64,000 nucleotides of DNA from Leptospira terpstrae serovar Hualin str. LT 11-33 = ATCC 700639 (GCF_000332495.1 NZ_AOGW02000023.1:124001-188000), one strand, 5' to 3'. Counted from the stretch's first letter, positions 9,598 through 19,067 are shown. Numbers and translations: made by a program. Notes: generated by a model from the letters alone, not told the origin.

Positions 9598-10547
9598 AGT
9601 TTTTCTGTCAGTGGATAGATCATTGAAATTGCAGCAATTCCGAGTAAGGCGAAGAAAATAAACACAGCGACTGGAAAATGTGTTTCATGTATTTCCATTG
9701 GTTTTGAAGGAAGTTCCACAGTTTCTAGTCCATTGATTTCGTTTAGCACCTCTTGTAAAACTTCTGGGGACTCTGCGCGAAAAAATCTTCCATTCGTACT
9801 TTCTGATATGGATTCCAAGGATTCATAATTGACTTCATATTGTCCTTGTTCCTTTCCTATTCCGATACAATAGACTTTGATTCCAAACGCTTTGGCGGCA
9901 TACGAAGCAGTCTCTGGATCTAATTTTCCTGTATTGGAAACTCCATCAGTAAGCAAAATGATAATTTTTGATTTTGCTTGGGAATCTTTCAGTCGGTATG
10001 TGGATAAAACCAGAGCATCGCCAACAGCAGTACCTTGTTCGCTGATATCTTCATCGGAAGTATCTGCTATGAGTTCATCTAACGCATATCGATCGTTGGA
10101 TAAAGGTGACTGGAGGTAAGCGGCTCCTGCAAATAGCACAATTCCAATTCGATCATACAGTCGTTTTTGAATGAATTCTCTTAATAGTTCTTTTGAAACT
10201 GTTAACCTATTTTTGGGCAAAAAATCATACGAGTTTACCATGGATCCCGAAATGTCTAAAGCTATCATGATATCAATTCCATTGGTTATGTCAGGAGTAA
10301 GTTTGTATTTTTCTCCTGGTCCGGCAGCTGCTATAATGAGAAATGCTCCCGCAATATAAAATAATGCTTCTGTAAAACTTAAGAAAAATCTTCTAATTTT
10401 TATCGATAGGTTTGAATCAGGTTTTAGAAATCGATCGGATTGGATGAGTAAAATTGCTCCGAAAGGTTTTGTTTTCCATTGATAGATGCCAAGGAGAAAC
10501 AAAGGAATCAATAAGAAAAGTAAGTAAGGTCTTTGGAATTGGTCCAT
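9594..10547 (-). CDS. batA: BatA-type VWA domain membrane protein
   Basis: This 317-residue protein has an N-terminal helix (residues 9-22), a second near 60-75, a von Willebrand A domain with the MIDAS motif DISGS at 98-102 and a LTDGVSNTG segment, and a C-terminal helix (about 293-313). This matches BatA, the first VWA protein of the bat cluster. VWA domains bind a divalent metal and protein partners, and partner MoxR ATPases are thought to remodel such assemblies. It lies 2 nt after the upstream membrane protein gene and overlaps batB-C by ATGA. Confidence 0.9.
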   Translation of the reverse strand: MDQFQRPYLLFLLIPLFLLGIYQWKTKPFGAILLIQSDRFLKPDSNLSIKIRRFFLSFTEALFYIAGAFLIIAAAGPGEKYKLTPDITNGIDIMIALDISGSMVNSYDFLPKNRLTVSKELLREFIQKRLYDRIGIVLFAGAAYLQSPLSNDRYALDELIADTSDEDISEQGTAVGDALVLSTYRLKDSQAKSKIIILLTDGVSNTGKLDPETASYAAKAFGIKVYCIGIGKEQGQYEVNYESLESISESTNGRFFRAESPEVLQEVLNEINGLETVELPSKPMEIHETHFPVAVFIFFALLGIAAISMIYPLTEKL

Positions 10548-10549
10548 GG

Positions 10550-11389
10550 TTATAATTCAAAATCCTTTTTGATTTTTTCCCATAAGGAGTTTGCAGATTC
10601 TTTGGTTAATTTGGTATGATTGTCATTGTACTTTGTGTTTCTAAAATAAACTCGAGTTTCGCGAAGTATAGATTCATCGATATGAGTTCGATCAAAGAGT
10701 TCTGCTAAAAATTCAGAATCGGTTTTTCCTAATAAATCTTTGTTTAATTTTTTGGAATAGGCTTCTTTTAAGTATTCACTAATTTTGAATGCCAATTCTT
10801 TTTCATATATAATTTCGGATTTAAAATACAATTCGATGGAATGAAGTCTTTTGGTTGTTTCTTCCAGTATAGGTTGTTTTTCCCAAATTGCATCCATAAC
10901 TTTTGGTTTGGATTTCCAATAGATATAGAGAGCATACAATAGATAAATATTAATGGCAGTGATGATTAGAATCACGAGGAGTCGAAGGAAAAAAGGTCCA
11001 GAAAAATAAATTGGCGGTTCGATATCCTCAATGTCGATTTCATTTCCGAGGAGTTGCGATTTTACATTGATGGTCTCTGTAGATTTCAGTCGTTTTCCAT
11101 TTTGATCCCAACTAACAGGAAGAAAATATGTGCCAGGTTTATAAAAAACGATAGATGCTTTTATTTTTGTTTTTTCTTTAACAAGATCGAAGACTTTATA
11201 AGAGGGCATTGTGTCATCTTCATAGATTTCGCCTTCTTCCATATCTAAGTTAGATTCGTTTATTTCTGTGAGTTCGATTTGGTAATGAATTGTATCTCCC
11301 ACATAAACATCAGTTTCCAAAACTGTTTCTTTTGCTTTTGCAAACAGAGAAGTGGATAAAACTAAAACGCAGACAATGTACTTAGCCAT
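10550..11389 (-). CDS. bat-cluster membrane protein of unknown function (DUF4381-like position)
   Basis: This 279-residue protein has a short signal peptide (to about residue 20), a beta-rich extracytoplasmic part of about 120 residues, a membrane helix at about 135-160 preceded by an EPPIYF stretch, and a charged helical cytoplasmic domain. Between DUF58 and batA, many bacteria encode a small protein of this shape (DUF4381 in proteobacteria). The resemblance here is in architecture and place, not clear sequence identity. Its extracytoplasmic part also recalls a short BatD. The gene overlaps the DUF58 gene by 8 bp, so it is part of the same operon. Confidence 0.75.
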   Translation of the reverse strand: MAKYIVCVLVLSTSLFAKAKETVLETDVYVGDTIHYQIELTEINESNLDMEEGEIYEDDTMPSYKVFDLVKEKTKIKASIVFYKPGTYFLPVSWDQNGKRLKSTETINVKSQLLGNEIDIEDIEPPIYFSGPFFLRLLVILIITAINIYLLYALYIYWKSKPKVMDAIWEKQPILEETTKRLHSIELYFKSEIIYEKELAFKISEYLKEAYSKKLNKDLLGKTDSEFLAELFDRTHIDESILRETRVYFRNTKYNDNHTKLTKESANSLWEKIKKDFEL

Positions 11390-12200
11390 TTCGTTTCATC
11401 TTGAATAATGGTAAAATTTGATTTGAAAGTTTTGCGTTTGGATTGATTTGCACAAGGTTTATGCCAAAGAAAGACTTAGCAGCTTTTAAATCTTTGGAAT
11501 ATGTTGTTCCTTTTTTGCGAAAATTGACTTGTTCTTGAGAAATTTCTCGAAACATTCGTAGCCAAAATGGGGGATTTAATATATCTAATTCATCTTGAAT
11601 CCAAATTCCAATCGGTTCCCATATTTTATGGATTTTGTTGGTGGTTAAGTAGTTTCCGAATTCTATGAAATCTGATATCCAATAAGATACTGCAAATTTC
11701 GGATAAAGTCTGAATGCAAATTGGTAGGCGTCTGAATAGTTGGTAGTGCCACCTGGAGTTTGTTTTGTGACGTTTGTAAATGTCGAAAAAACATCCGATT
11801 CTGTCCTTAACCATTTCCCTGGTGATAAACTTGTGCCCGAAAATGTAATGAGTAAAATTCGGTTTCCCATTTTGATATGAAATAAAGATAAAAACAGGGC
11901 AATTTGGAATGCTGTATCTTTTTTGGAATCGTTCATTGACTCACTTCTATCATAAAAAATGATAATAGAGGCATCACGTTCTTCATAAAATTCTTTTGTA
12001 TAAAGTTCGCCAGTCCTTGATGTTACATTCCAGTCAATATAACGTATATCATCCCCAAAGTGATAGTTTCTGACTTCTTTAAAATCGAGTCCCCTCCCCC
12101 GTTCTCTCATTGCCAAGAATCCCTGCCTAGAAGAGGAAAACTTCTTTTTCGTTTCCCATTGTAAAACTTGGAGGAGTCGTTTTAGTTCTGGTGATAACAT
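11382..12200 (-). CDS. DUF58 domain protein (VWA-like)
   Basis: This 272-residue protein carries the DUF58 hallmark near residues 33-55: GRGLDFKEVRNYHFGDDIR followed by YIDWNVTSRTG. A VWA-like segment with DRSESM follows, resembling a MIDAS site. No signal peptide or membrane helix is visible, so it is probably cytoplasmic. DUF58 proteins are almost always encoded next to MoxR ATPases, as here, where the upstream moxR gene ends with no gap. The likely role is as an adaptor between MoxR and the membrane VWA proteins. The exact function is unknown. Confidence 0.9.
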   Translation of the reverse strand: MLSPELKRLLQVLQWETKKKFSSSRQGFLAMRERGRGLDFKEVRNYHFGDDIRYIDWNVTSRTGELYTKEFYEERDASIIIFYDRSESMNDSKKDTAFQIALFLSLFHIKMGNRILLITFSGTSLSPGKWLRTESDVFSTFTNVTKQTPGGTTNYSDAYQFAFRLYPKFAVSYWISDFIEFGNYLTTNKIHKIWEPIGIWIQDELDILNPPFWLRMFREISQEQVNFRKKGTTYSKDLKAAKSFFGINLVQINPNAKLSNQILPLFKMKRNG

Positions 12201-13181
12201 CTATGGAACTTCCGTAACAGATAGGATTCTTTTGATAATTGAATCTGTGCTGATATCCTCGCTAATTGCATCGATAGTTAAGTGGAGTCGGTGTTTTACA
12301 ATTTCAGAGAAAAAACGTTGGATATCTTCGGGAATAACAAAATCTCTTCCTTCTAAGAGAGCATTTATCCTGCTTACTTTAAGCATGGCAAGACTTGCTC
12401 TTGGACTTACTCCATGTTGAATGAAATTTTTCAATTCATTGTCGCTTGTAGTTTGAGGTCTTGTATTTCTTGTAAGATTTACAATATAGTTCTGAAGTTT
12501 TGGTTCTACAAATACCTTGTTTGATATTTCAGAAATTTTTTGGATGTCTTTGGGACGTAAGATTTTTTTGGCTTTTTTCTTTGAAAAGTCCAAATTGCCA
12601 TGTTGGTGCAAAATTGCGAGTTCATCATCAAAGGAGGGATAGGTGACGATTACTTTGAATAAAAAACGATCCAATTGTGCTTCTGGAAGCGGATAGGTTC
12701 CTTCTTGGTCAATAGGATTTTGAGTCGCGATTACAAAAAATGGAGGTTCGAGATCAAATGTTTCATCGGCAATCGACACTTGCCTTTCTTCCATACATTG
12801 AAGTAAAGCTGATTGTACCTTTGCAGGAGCCCTGTTGATTTCATCAGCTAACAATACATTAGTGAAAATTGGTCCTCTCCGTATTTCGAAAGATGAGGTT
12901 TTTGGGTTGAATATGTTTGTCCCAGTCAGATCTGCTGGTAGTAAATCTGGAGTGAATTGTACTCTAGAAAACTTAGCGTCAATGATGGATGCTAAGTTTT
13001 TAGCAACTAGTGTTTTTGCAAGCCCAGGCATTCCTTCTAAGAGTATATGACCGTTAGCAACTAGGCCAACAAATAGGGATTGGATTACGTTATCCATTCC
13101 GGAAATCGATTCGGATAGCTCCGACCGAAGTAGTTTTACTTGGTCGGATATTTCTGTAATTTGTTCTTTGTTTATTTGCAT
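12201..13181 (-). CDS. moxR: MoxR family AAA+ ATPase
   Basis: This 326-residue AAA+ ATPase has a Walker A motif (EGMPGLAKTLVAK), a Walker B motif (LLADEINRAP) and sensor and arginine-finger regions (ATQNPIDQEGTYPLPEAQLDRF). These are standard MoxR signatures. MoxR proteins act as chaperone-like ATPases for VWA-containing complexes. Here moxR lies directly before DUF58 and the bat genes. Its start overlaps the 3' end of the MORN-like lipoprotein gene by 10 bp, so it is co-transcribed with upstream genes as well. Confidence 0.95.
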   Translation of the reverse strand: MQINKEQITEISDQVKLLRSELSESISGMDNVIQSLFVGLVANGHILLEGMPGLAKTLVAKNLASIIDAKFSRVQFTPDLLPADLTGTNIFNPKTSSFEIRRGPIFTNVLLADEINRAPAKVQSALLQCMEERQVSIADETFDLEPPFFVIATQNPIDQEGTYPLPEAQLDRFLFKVIVTYPSFDDELAILHQHGNLDFSKKKAKKILRPKDIQKISEISNKVFVEPKLQNYIVNLTRNTRPQTTSDNELKNFIQHGVSPRASLAMLKVSRINALLEGRDFVIPEDIQRFFSEIVKHRLHLTIDAISEDISTDSIIKRILSVTEVP

Positions 13182-14491
13182 TGTGATGGAGTCATTTTTG
13201 GCATTGGTTTATCAATCATATAGTATTCTGTTTTGCCTCCAATGGTCCAACATCCCATCTTTCTACCTTGAGGTTCCACAGGTCCTTTCCCTAACTCTCT
13301 TCCATCTTCAGAATATTCGGTTGCATCTTCAGTGGATCGAATCACCATTCTTTTTTTTCCTGATGGATAAAAGTAAGTATAAGGAATGCTTGGTTTGTAA
13401 TTCAGTTTTAAGTCTTGGGTTTCTTCGTCAATTTTCACAAGTGAAAAGAATAATTTCCCTTCACCAAGAATTTTTCCTGTATTGTCGTATACTTTAGCTG
13501 ATTCTAACATACTTTCGTTTGCCATATTGCCTTGGTATCCAATCTGCCCATTTTTATAGTAGAACTTCCATTCGCCAGTTCTCGTGTGTTTTCTTGGTCC
13601 TGTTCCAAAAATTTTTCCGTCAGCATAGTATTCTTTCCAAATCCCTGTTCTTTCGTACTTAATGTCTAGGTTTTCGGAATTTTCTTTTTTAGAATATGAT
13701 CCTTCAGCTAAAACGTTTCCTTTAGGTCCAAACATTTTCCACAAGCCGGAACGTACATCGGACACATAAGATCCTTGCGATTCAATGGCTCCGTCTTTAA
13801 AATAATTAATTTCTTGTCCGTTCTTTAGTCCGTTATTATAGGAAACTTTTGTTTTGATTCCATTTCCATCAGCTCCAACAAAATAGTAAGTCCATTCACC
13901 ATCTTCTTCGTTGTCTTTGAATGAGCCCTTTTCTACCCACTCACCTTTGTTATTCTTTCGGTAGTAGGGTCCATTTTTTTTATCATCTACATAGGTGGTT
14001 TCCGAGGTTATGTTTCCTAGTTTATCGAAAGTTTTTGCTATTCCTTCTTTTTTCCCATCAATCCATGGAGTTTCCGCCAAGAATTTTTGCGGACTCTCTG
14101 GATCAGGTTTTTTCCAAATTCCCGTTTTTTTACCATCCACATATTCACCAACTTGATCCAAGGTAGATTTGTATTTTGGACTTTCTGCTGTGGAACCTGG
14201 TTGTTCGAATTGAATGTATTCTTCCCATGCTCCTTGTTTTGGTAATGATTTGATTTTAGCTGGAGCAAATTTTGAAACTTGGTCTTCTGTACATCGGGCA
14301 CCACCGCATTCTGCTTTCACTTCTCCAATAGCACGAATTCCGCCAGAGTTTTTGAAACGTTCTGTTCTAACCCACTTGCCTTTGTTAAGTTTAAGTTCAA
14401 ATTCTTGGTCGCCTGACCCGTCTTTTATGGAGGCACCAGAACATTGGATGGCCAGTGAGGTGATGATTAAGTAAAGAATTTTTGGTTTCAT
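13172..14491 (-). CDS. lipoprotein with MORN/YwqK-like repeats
   Basis: This 439-residue protein has an N-terminal signal with a lipobox ending SLAIQC near residue 18, so it is a predicted lipoprotein. The body is a long series of 20-25-residue repeats of the form G-W-x-Y-Y/F-x-x-G-x-x and YxNGLKNGQEINYFKDG. These are MORN-type repeats as found in the YwqK toxin-immunity/antitoxin-like family. No toxin gene is adjacent, and the family name does not imply that function here. The gene sits between a thioesterase (4-bp overlap) and moxR (10-bp overlap). Confidence 0.85.
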   Translation of the reverse strand: MKPKILYLIITSLAIQCSGASIKDGSGDQEFELKLNKGKWVRTERFKNSGGIRAIGEVKAECGGARCTEDQVSKFAPAKIKSLPKQGAWEEYIQFEQPGSTAESPKYKSTLDQVGEYVDGKKTGIWKKPDPESPQKFLAETPWIDGKKEGIAKTFDKLGNITSETTYVDDKKNGPYYRKNNKGEWVEKGSFKDNEEDGEWTYYFVGADGNGIKTKVSYNNGLKNGQEINYFKDGAIESQGSYVSDVRSGLWKMFGPKGNVLAEGSYSKKENSENLDIKYERTGIWKEYYADGKIFGTGPRKHTRTGEWKFYYKNGQIGYQGNMANESMLESAKVYDNTGKILGEGKLFFSLVKIDEETQDLKLNYKPSIPYTYFYPSGKKRMVIRSTEDATEYSEDGRELGKGPVEPQGRKMGCWTIGGKTEYYMIDKPMPKMTPSQCK

Positions 14492-15030
14492 GTTTCTATC
14501 CTATCGAAGAGATGTGCGCGTTTCAATTTATTTACCGATAGCAATTCATTCGCAATCGCTATTTTACCGCCGGTCAACTTATCAGAGAAAAAACGTGGGG
14601 GCAGAATATGAAAGGCACCCTCCCCCTTTACATATAAAATTTCTCCATCGAGAGAAGTAAGTTCACATTCCAAAATTACTTTGCGTTTTGCTTTTTTGAT
14701 TGGCCAAGCACGGATGAGTAATTCCTTTTCGACCGGAGTTGCTTTGTGAAATTTAAAACTCATTGTATCAGTCATCACTATATAACCCAAATGAAAACAC
14801 AATCCACCCATTGCTTCATCTAAAACCGTTGATAAAATTCCGCCGTGTACAAAACCAGGGGCGCCGTTATACATTTTTTTAAAACTATAGGTAAAGTTTA
14901 CTTCGCCAGTTTCATCATGAAAGGTGAAGTCTGCGACAAGACCTAATGGATTTTCTTTTCCACATCCAAAACATGTGTCATGATGGATTTCATAGCCATG
15001 TTTAGAAGGATTTTCTATAGGTTGGTTCAT
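14488..15030 (-). CDS. PaaI-type hotdog thioesterase
   Basis: This 180-residue cytosolic protein has a hotdog fold. The segment GAPGFVHGGILSTVLDEAMGG at about residues 53-73 carries the HGG motif and the acidic residue used by PaaI-type acyl-CoA thioesterases. An early FGCGKENPLGL motif is common in this subfamily. The substrate cannot be read from sequence. It overlaps the alpha/beta hydrolase gene upstream and the lipoprotein gene downstream by 4 bp each, so it is translated from a polycistronic message. Confidence 0.85.
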   Translation of the reverse strand: MNQPIENPSKHGYEIHHDTCFGCGKENPLGLVADFTFHDETGEVNFTYSFKKMYNGAPGFVHGGILSTVLDEAMGGLCFHLGYIVMTDTMSFKFHKATPVEKELLIRAWPIKKAKRKVILECELTSLDGEILYVKGEGAFHILPPRFFSDKLTGGKIAIANELLSVNKLKRAHLFDRIET

Positions 15031-15887
15031 TCATTGTCCTTAATTGTTTCATTTTCTAAAAATTCTAAGATTGCAGAGGATACTTCTTTTGGGGAATCCA
15101 TATGTAAATGATGTCCCCCAGGTAAGATCACTTCTTTTAAATTTTTTACAGCTTCTTTTCTGTTTTTGTATTTTTCGGCGATTGGAAATCCTGATTTATC
15201 ACCTAAGATAAGTAAGGTTGGACACTCAATGCGGTTGCAAAATGATTCAATTTGTTCTTCAGTGTATCGGAAAAAGGAATTGTAGTGAAGTCTTAAGTCT
15301 CTTCTTGGTTTGAAGCCTTTCGGAGTTTTTTCAATTCCCCGTTCCATTAGGATGGCAGCAGATTCAATTTTCATATCTCCTGCTCGCATACGAACTCCTA
15401 CTGCAGATTCCATATCAGGAAAGAATGTTTCTTTTTTGCTTCTTGGGTGGAGAATTTGTTTGATTGCTTCTGTAAGGATATCTGGGGCAGAATCAGATAA
15501 ATTTGTTAAGGGACCAAGTGATTCAATGAGAACAAGTTTTTTGATTTTTAAAAGATTGGTCCCAGCAACTAACGTGGAAACAGCGGCTCCCATTGAATGA
15601 GCCATAAGTATAAAATCTTCTAAGCCTAATGCTTGGGCTATTGACACAACTTCAAGTGCATATTCGGAAAAGTAGTAAACTGTATTTTCTGGTTTGTGGC
15701 TCGATTTTCCGTGGCCAGGAAAATCGATAGAAATAAAACGATAATCTTTAAGGTATTCTGCTAGTGGTGCAAAACTATTGGCATTGTCTAACCAACCATG
15801 AAAGGCAAGAATCGGTGTTCCCTGTGGATTCCCCCACTCCACTCCTTCAATCGAGTGAAATTTTGTGCGAATCGAAATCGGTAACAT
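15027..15887 (-). CDS. alpha/beta hydrolase
   Basis: This 286-residue protein has an HGWLDN oxyanion segment near residue 28 and a nucleophile elbow AHSMGAA (Ser near 96), which is a G/A-x-S-x-G-like elbow. An acid residue in LILGDKSG and a late histidine in PGGHHLHMD complete a catalytic triad. It resembles the serine hydrolase MEST/epoxide-hydrolase-like branch. The substrate is unknown. It is the first gene of the long minus-strand run leading into moxR-bat-htpG, and faces a divergent small gene across about 90 bp. Confidence 0.88.
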   Translation of the reverse strand: MLPISIRTKFHSIEGVEWGNPQGTPILAFHGWLDNANSFAPLAEYLKDYRFISIDFPGHGKSSHKPENTVYYFSEYALEVVSIAQALGLEDFILMAHSMGAAVSTLVAGTNLLKIKKLVLIESLGPLTNLSDSAPDILTEAIKQILHPRSKKETFFPDMESAVGVRMRAGDMKIESAAILMERGIEKTPKGFKPRRDLRLHYNSFFRYTEEQIESFCNRIECPTLLILGDKSGFPIAEKYKNRKEAVKNLKEVILPGGHHLHMDSPKEVSSAILEFLENETIKDNE

Positions 15888-15979
15888 ATACCTAAGCCTT
15901 TTCGATTCAGTACCATTGTAAACATTTATCTTATAGATTTAGGCTTGATTCTTTTTGACTTTTTTATTGAAATTTGTTC

Positions 15980-16408
15980 ATGAGTCGTTTTCTTTTGATT
16001 GCCATTTTCATCTTTGTTGGGTCGCTACTATTGCCGGAGACCAAACCAAAAATTATTTGTGATAGTCTATCGGACTGTGAAAAAAAATCCGATGACACTC
16101 AAATCCACCGAAAAAAAATCACATTTTTATCCAACGGTATTACTCAGTATTCCCATGGGGCTGCTACTCAGAATTTATTACCATTGTATCTGAAGAGAGC
16201 GAGGGCAACAATTTTGGAAGCAAATGGTGACACGGGTTATCAAGGCGAAGTTGTCCTAAAAGTTAGCCATAAACCTGAATACAAACAATCGCAATTGCTT
16301 AAAGCAGAAGAAGACCTACGTTTTATTGAATTGAATCAAACTTCTTTATCGAAGAAAGAACTCAGTGAATTTTTAGAATTGAAAGCTTTGTTAGGTCAGT
16401 CCAAGTGA
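15980..16408 (+). CDS. small exported helical protein, unknown
   Basis: The frame is open from a TTG at 15974, but the ATG at 15980 is preferred, giving 142 residues. An N-terminal hydrophobic stretch (about 3-18) looks like a signal peptide or anchor. The mature part has a Cys pair (ICDSLSDCEKK) and helices suggestive of a TPR-like fold. The stop codon overlaps the next ATG (TGATG), so it is coupled to the small lipoprotein gene that follows. No family is recognised. Confidence 0.7.
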   Translation: MSRFLLIAIFIFVGSLLLPETKPKIICDSLSDCEKKSDDTQIHRKKITFLSNGITQYSHGAATQNLLPLYLKRARATILEANGDTGYQGEVVLKVSHKPEYKQSQLLKAEEDLRFIELNQTSLSKKELSEFLELKALLGQSK

Positions 16409-16659
16409 TGCGATTCTCTTCTCTTTTGATCTTATTATTTTTTGCCTGTTCTCAACTCTCTCGAGAGGATCAATTTCGAGAGGAGTGTGAAAAAACAAGA
16501 AACAGAAGTTATACCTTTCTCTTGCCAATTTTAGAAAGACATACTACAGACGGAAATACCGAACTCAATCGAACCGTATGGATTGGAAATACTGAGTTAG
16601 CTTATAAAAAATGTGTTTCCGAATCTGAAAAAAATTATTATAACTTAAGGTCTAACTGA
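16408..16659 (+). CDS. small lipoprotein, unknown
   Basis: This 83-residue protein is translated from an ATG that overlaps the preceding stop codon. Residues 1-14 are a short signal with a lipobox ending LLFFAC, giving a predicted mature lipoprotein of about 70 residues with two more cysteines. No known family is recognised. Its last 15 bp overlap the convergent ndh gene. Coupling to the preceding exported protein suggests they act together. Confidence 0.65.
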   Translation: MRFSSLLILLFFACSQLSREDQFREECEKTRNRSYTFLLPILERHTTDGNTELNRTVWIGNTELAYKKCVSESEKNYYNLRSN

Positions 16660-17916
16660 AAGTTCATCCATCTCTTCTTGGATGAGCCTTGAACCTGCTC
16701 GGAATGTTAAATAACTCCAGACCCAACTGAGTAAAGTGCTGACTTTATTTTTAAATCCAACTTGGTAAACGAGATGGACGAATAACCAGCCGAGCCATCC
16801 TAAAATTCCTTTTAAGCGAAATTTTCCGAATTCTGCAACAGCATCGGTTCTTCCAATGGTAGCCATATTTCCTTTATCAAAATAATGGAATGGAGAGATT
16901 GATTTTTTCTTTTCAGTTAAATCAATATTTTTCGCAATATACCTTCCTTGTTGCATGGCAACTGGTGAAACTCCTGGAAGGGGTCTCTCAAGTCCTTTGC
17001 TATAGTTAGCTGCATCTCCTATTACAAATACCTCAGGATACTCAATTGTTCGGCAATATTCATCTACTATAATTCTATTCGCCTTGTCTTTGTTAAGTGG
17101 TAATTGTTTTGCCAGTTCTGATCCTTCTACTCCGGCAGCCCAAATTACAGTTTTCGATTCAATGGTTCTATCTTTTAGAACCACACCTGTGTCTGTGATG
17201 TCCAATACGGGGGAATTCGTTAGAACTTCAACCCCCCTACTTTCCAATTTTTCTTTTGTAAAAGTACTGGATTTTTCACTAAATGCAGTTAACAGTCTGG
17301 GACCGGCTTCAATTAGTGTGACTTTAGTCATCCCAGAATCGATATTTCTAAAATCTTTTCTAATTATATTATGGGAAAGTTCAGCAATCGAGCCAGCAAG
17401 TTCAACTCCTGTCGGACCACCTCCAATAATAACATAGTGCATAAAACTTTTTGCTTTTTCGTAGTTACCAATTAACTCTGCTTGTTCGAAAGATAGTAGT
17501 ATTCTTCTTCTAATTGCTAAAGCATCTTTTAGATTTTTTAGACCTAGTGTTTTTTCTTTCCAACTATGATTTCCAAAATAACTAGTTCTAGCTCCTGTAG
17601 CTAGAACTAAGTAGTCATATGATTCCGAATTGTTTTGGAATTTCACTTCTCTGGCTTTGAAATCAATTTCAGTTACGTCACCAAGTAGAATTTTCACATT
17701 TTTGTATTTCGTGGTTATGGATCTCGATGGAATTGCAATATCTGCTGGCGATAGTACTGCGGTTGCAACTTGGTATAAAAGTGGTTGGAAAAGATGGTGG
17801 TTTTTTTTATCAACAACAGTGATGTCGAAAACTTTATGGTTTGCGAGAGATTTGATTACTTGTAGCCCACCAAATCCCGCTCCAATGATTAAAATCTTTT
17901 TCTTTATTTGAGACAT
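16645..17916 (-). CDS. ndh: type II NADH:quinone oxidoreductase (NDH-2)
   Basis: The ATG at 17916 is chosen because AGGAGAAGAG lies just upstream; an in-frame ATG at 17955 would run 52 bp into the phosphatase gene. The 423-residue product has an N-terminal FAD-binding motif (IIGAGFGGLQV), an NAD-binding motif (VIIGGGPTGVELAG) and the late GDAAN segment of this family. The C-terminal 60 residues contain an amphipathic/hydrophobic stretch that fits membrane attachment. NDH-2 passes electrons from NADH to menaquinone without proton pumping. It follows the LMW phosphatase gene with a 13-bp overlap. Confidence 0.93.
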   Translation of the reverse strand: MSQIKKKILIIGAGFGGLQVIKSLANHKVFDITVVDKKNHHLFQPLLYQVATAVLSPADIAIPSRSITTKYKNVKILLGDVTEIDFKAREVKFQNNSESYDYLVLATGARTSYFGNHSWKEKTLGLKNLKDALAIRRRILLSFEQAELIGNYEKAKSFMHYVIIGGGPTGVELAGSIAELSHNIIRKDFRNIDSGMTKVTLIEAGPRLLTAFSEKSSTFTKEKLESRGVEVLTNSPVLDITDTGVVLKDRTIESKTVIWAAGVEGSELAKQLPLNKDKANRIIVDEYCRTIEYPEVFVIGDAANYSKGLERPLPGVSPVAMQQGRYIAKNIDLTEKKKSISPFHYFDKGNMATIGRTDAVAEFGKFRLKGILGWLGWLFVHLVYQVGFKNKVSTLLSWVWSYLTFRAGSRLIQEEMDELSVRP

Positions 17917-18392
17917 TTCTCTTCTCCTAAAAAATTTAGAAAGCCAAGAGAACAATCTTCTACCAGATCTTGAACCATTTCAAATGCAGATTCATTTTTA
18001 TAATATGGATCAGGAACAATAGGAGCACCTTGATCACTTCTAAATTGTCCAAACAGGAATATTTTTTCCTGAATTATTATATCATTAGTTAGACTGATTA
18101 CATCCTGGAAGTTGATCTCATCCATGACTAACAAAAAGTCGAAATGAGTTAAATCCTTTTTGTTTAATTTTCGAGATTTGTGTGTTAAATGGATTCCCCT
18201 TTTTTCTGCTGTTTTTCTAGTTCTCGGATCTGGAAGATCTCCATCATGGTATCCTGAAGTGCCACATGAATCGATTTCAAATTGATTTTCTAAACCTTTG
18301 TTTTTTATTAAATTCTCAAATGCACCTTGGGCAGCGGGAGATCGGCAGATATTTCCTAAACAGATAAAAAGAACTTTTATTTTTTGTTTCAT
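17904..18392 (-). CDS. low-molecular-weight protein tyrosine phosphatase
   Basis: This 162-residue cytosolic protein carries the phosphatase loop CLGNICRSPAAQG at about residues 11-23 (the C-x5-R-S signature of LMW-PTPs) and a late VPDPYY with the catalytic aspartate. The fold and length fit the family. No tyrosine kinase or capsule genes are nearby, so it may act in general signalling or on arsenate-like substrates; neither can be shown here. It begins 1 nt after the metallopeptidase gene ends. Confidence 0.92.
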   Translation of the reverse strand: MKQKIKVLFICLGNICRSPAAQGAFENLIKNKGLENQFEIDSCGTSGYHDGDLPDPRTRKTAEKRGIHLTHKSRKLNKKDLTHFDFLLVMDEINFQDVISLTNDIIIQEKIFLFGQFRSDQGAPIVPDPYYKNESAFEMVQDLVEDCSLGFLNFLGEEKCLK

Positions 18393-19067
18393 TTAATTGA
18401 GGTAATAGATATATTTTTTCCCATATTCTTTTAACCATTTTTCAGCTTGTTTGTATGTAGGATTCTTTGATTTAACAATTTCCCAAAACTTCGATGAATG
18501 GTTATGTTCTATTGTATGAGCTATTTCATGTAAAACTATATATTCGATAATATGATCTGGGCAATGAACTAAACTTAGATTTAAAGAAATTTCATTTTTG
18601 GAATTACAACTTCCCCATAGGGATCTCATTGTTTTGATTGATACTTTTGTGACTTTTGTATTTAAGCTCTCTGAAATGGACGCAATCATTGGTTCTAGTT
18701 TTTTCTGAAGTATTTCTTTTAAAATCAGTTTCCCTTTGCGTATTTGAGACTGCTCGCTTTTTGTGTATGGGAGTTCGAGAATTTTCCCAAGATATTTGTA
18801 TTTTATTTTCTCAACTAAATGGATCGTTGTTTGATTTCCAAATATATGGGTATTTTCCCCCTCTATAAATTTCAGTTTTTTAGGTATATCCTTTGGGATC
18901 TGGAGGAGTTTTGACTGAATCCAATCTTTCTTTTCAGAAAGAAATTCATCTATTTGTTTTTTGGGAACTCGCGGTGGATGTTTTAATACTACTTTGCCAT
19001 TTTGATAAACAACAAGAGAGATGTTTCTTCCCTTAGTAGTTTTTCGTTCGATTTCAAAATCTATCAT
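18393..19067 (-). CDS. YgjP-like zinc metallopeptidase (DUF45/M48-like)
   Basis: This 224-residue protein has a HEIAHTIEHNHSSKFW motif at about 176-191, that is HExxH with a third histidine, the zinc site of the YgjP/DUF45 family. The preceding RSLWGSC segment is also characteristic. It lacks a signal peptide. The family is often linked to restriction-modification loci or housekeeping, and its substrate is unknown. It lies between an outer-membrane-type protein and a phosphatase, with almost no spacing. Confidence 0.9.
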   Translation of the reverse strand: MIDFEIERKTTKGRNISLVVYQNGKVVLKHPPRVPKKQIDEFLSEKKDWIQSKLLQIPKDIPKKLKFIEGENTHIFGNQTTIHLVEKIKYKYLGKILELPYTKSEQSQIRKGKLILKEILQKKLEPMIASISESLNTKVTKVSIKTMRSLWGSCNSKNEISLNLSLVHCPDHIIEYIVLHEIAHTIEHNHSSKFWEIVKSKNPTYKQAEKWLKEYGKKYIYYLN

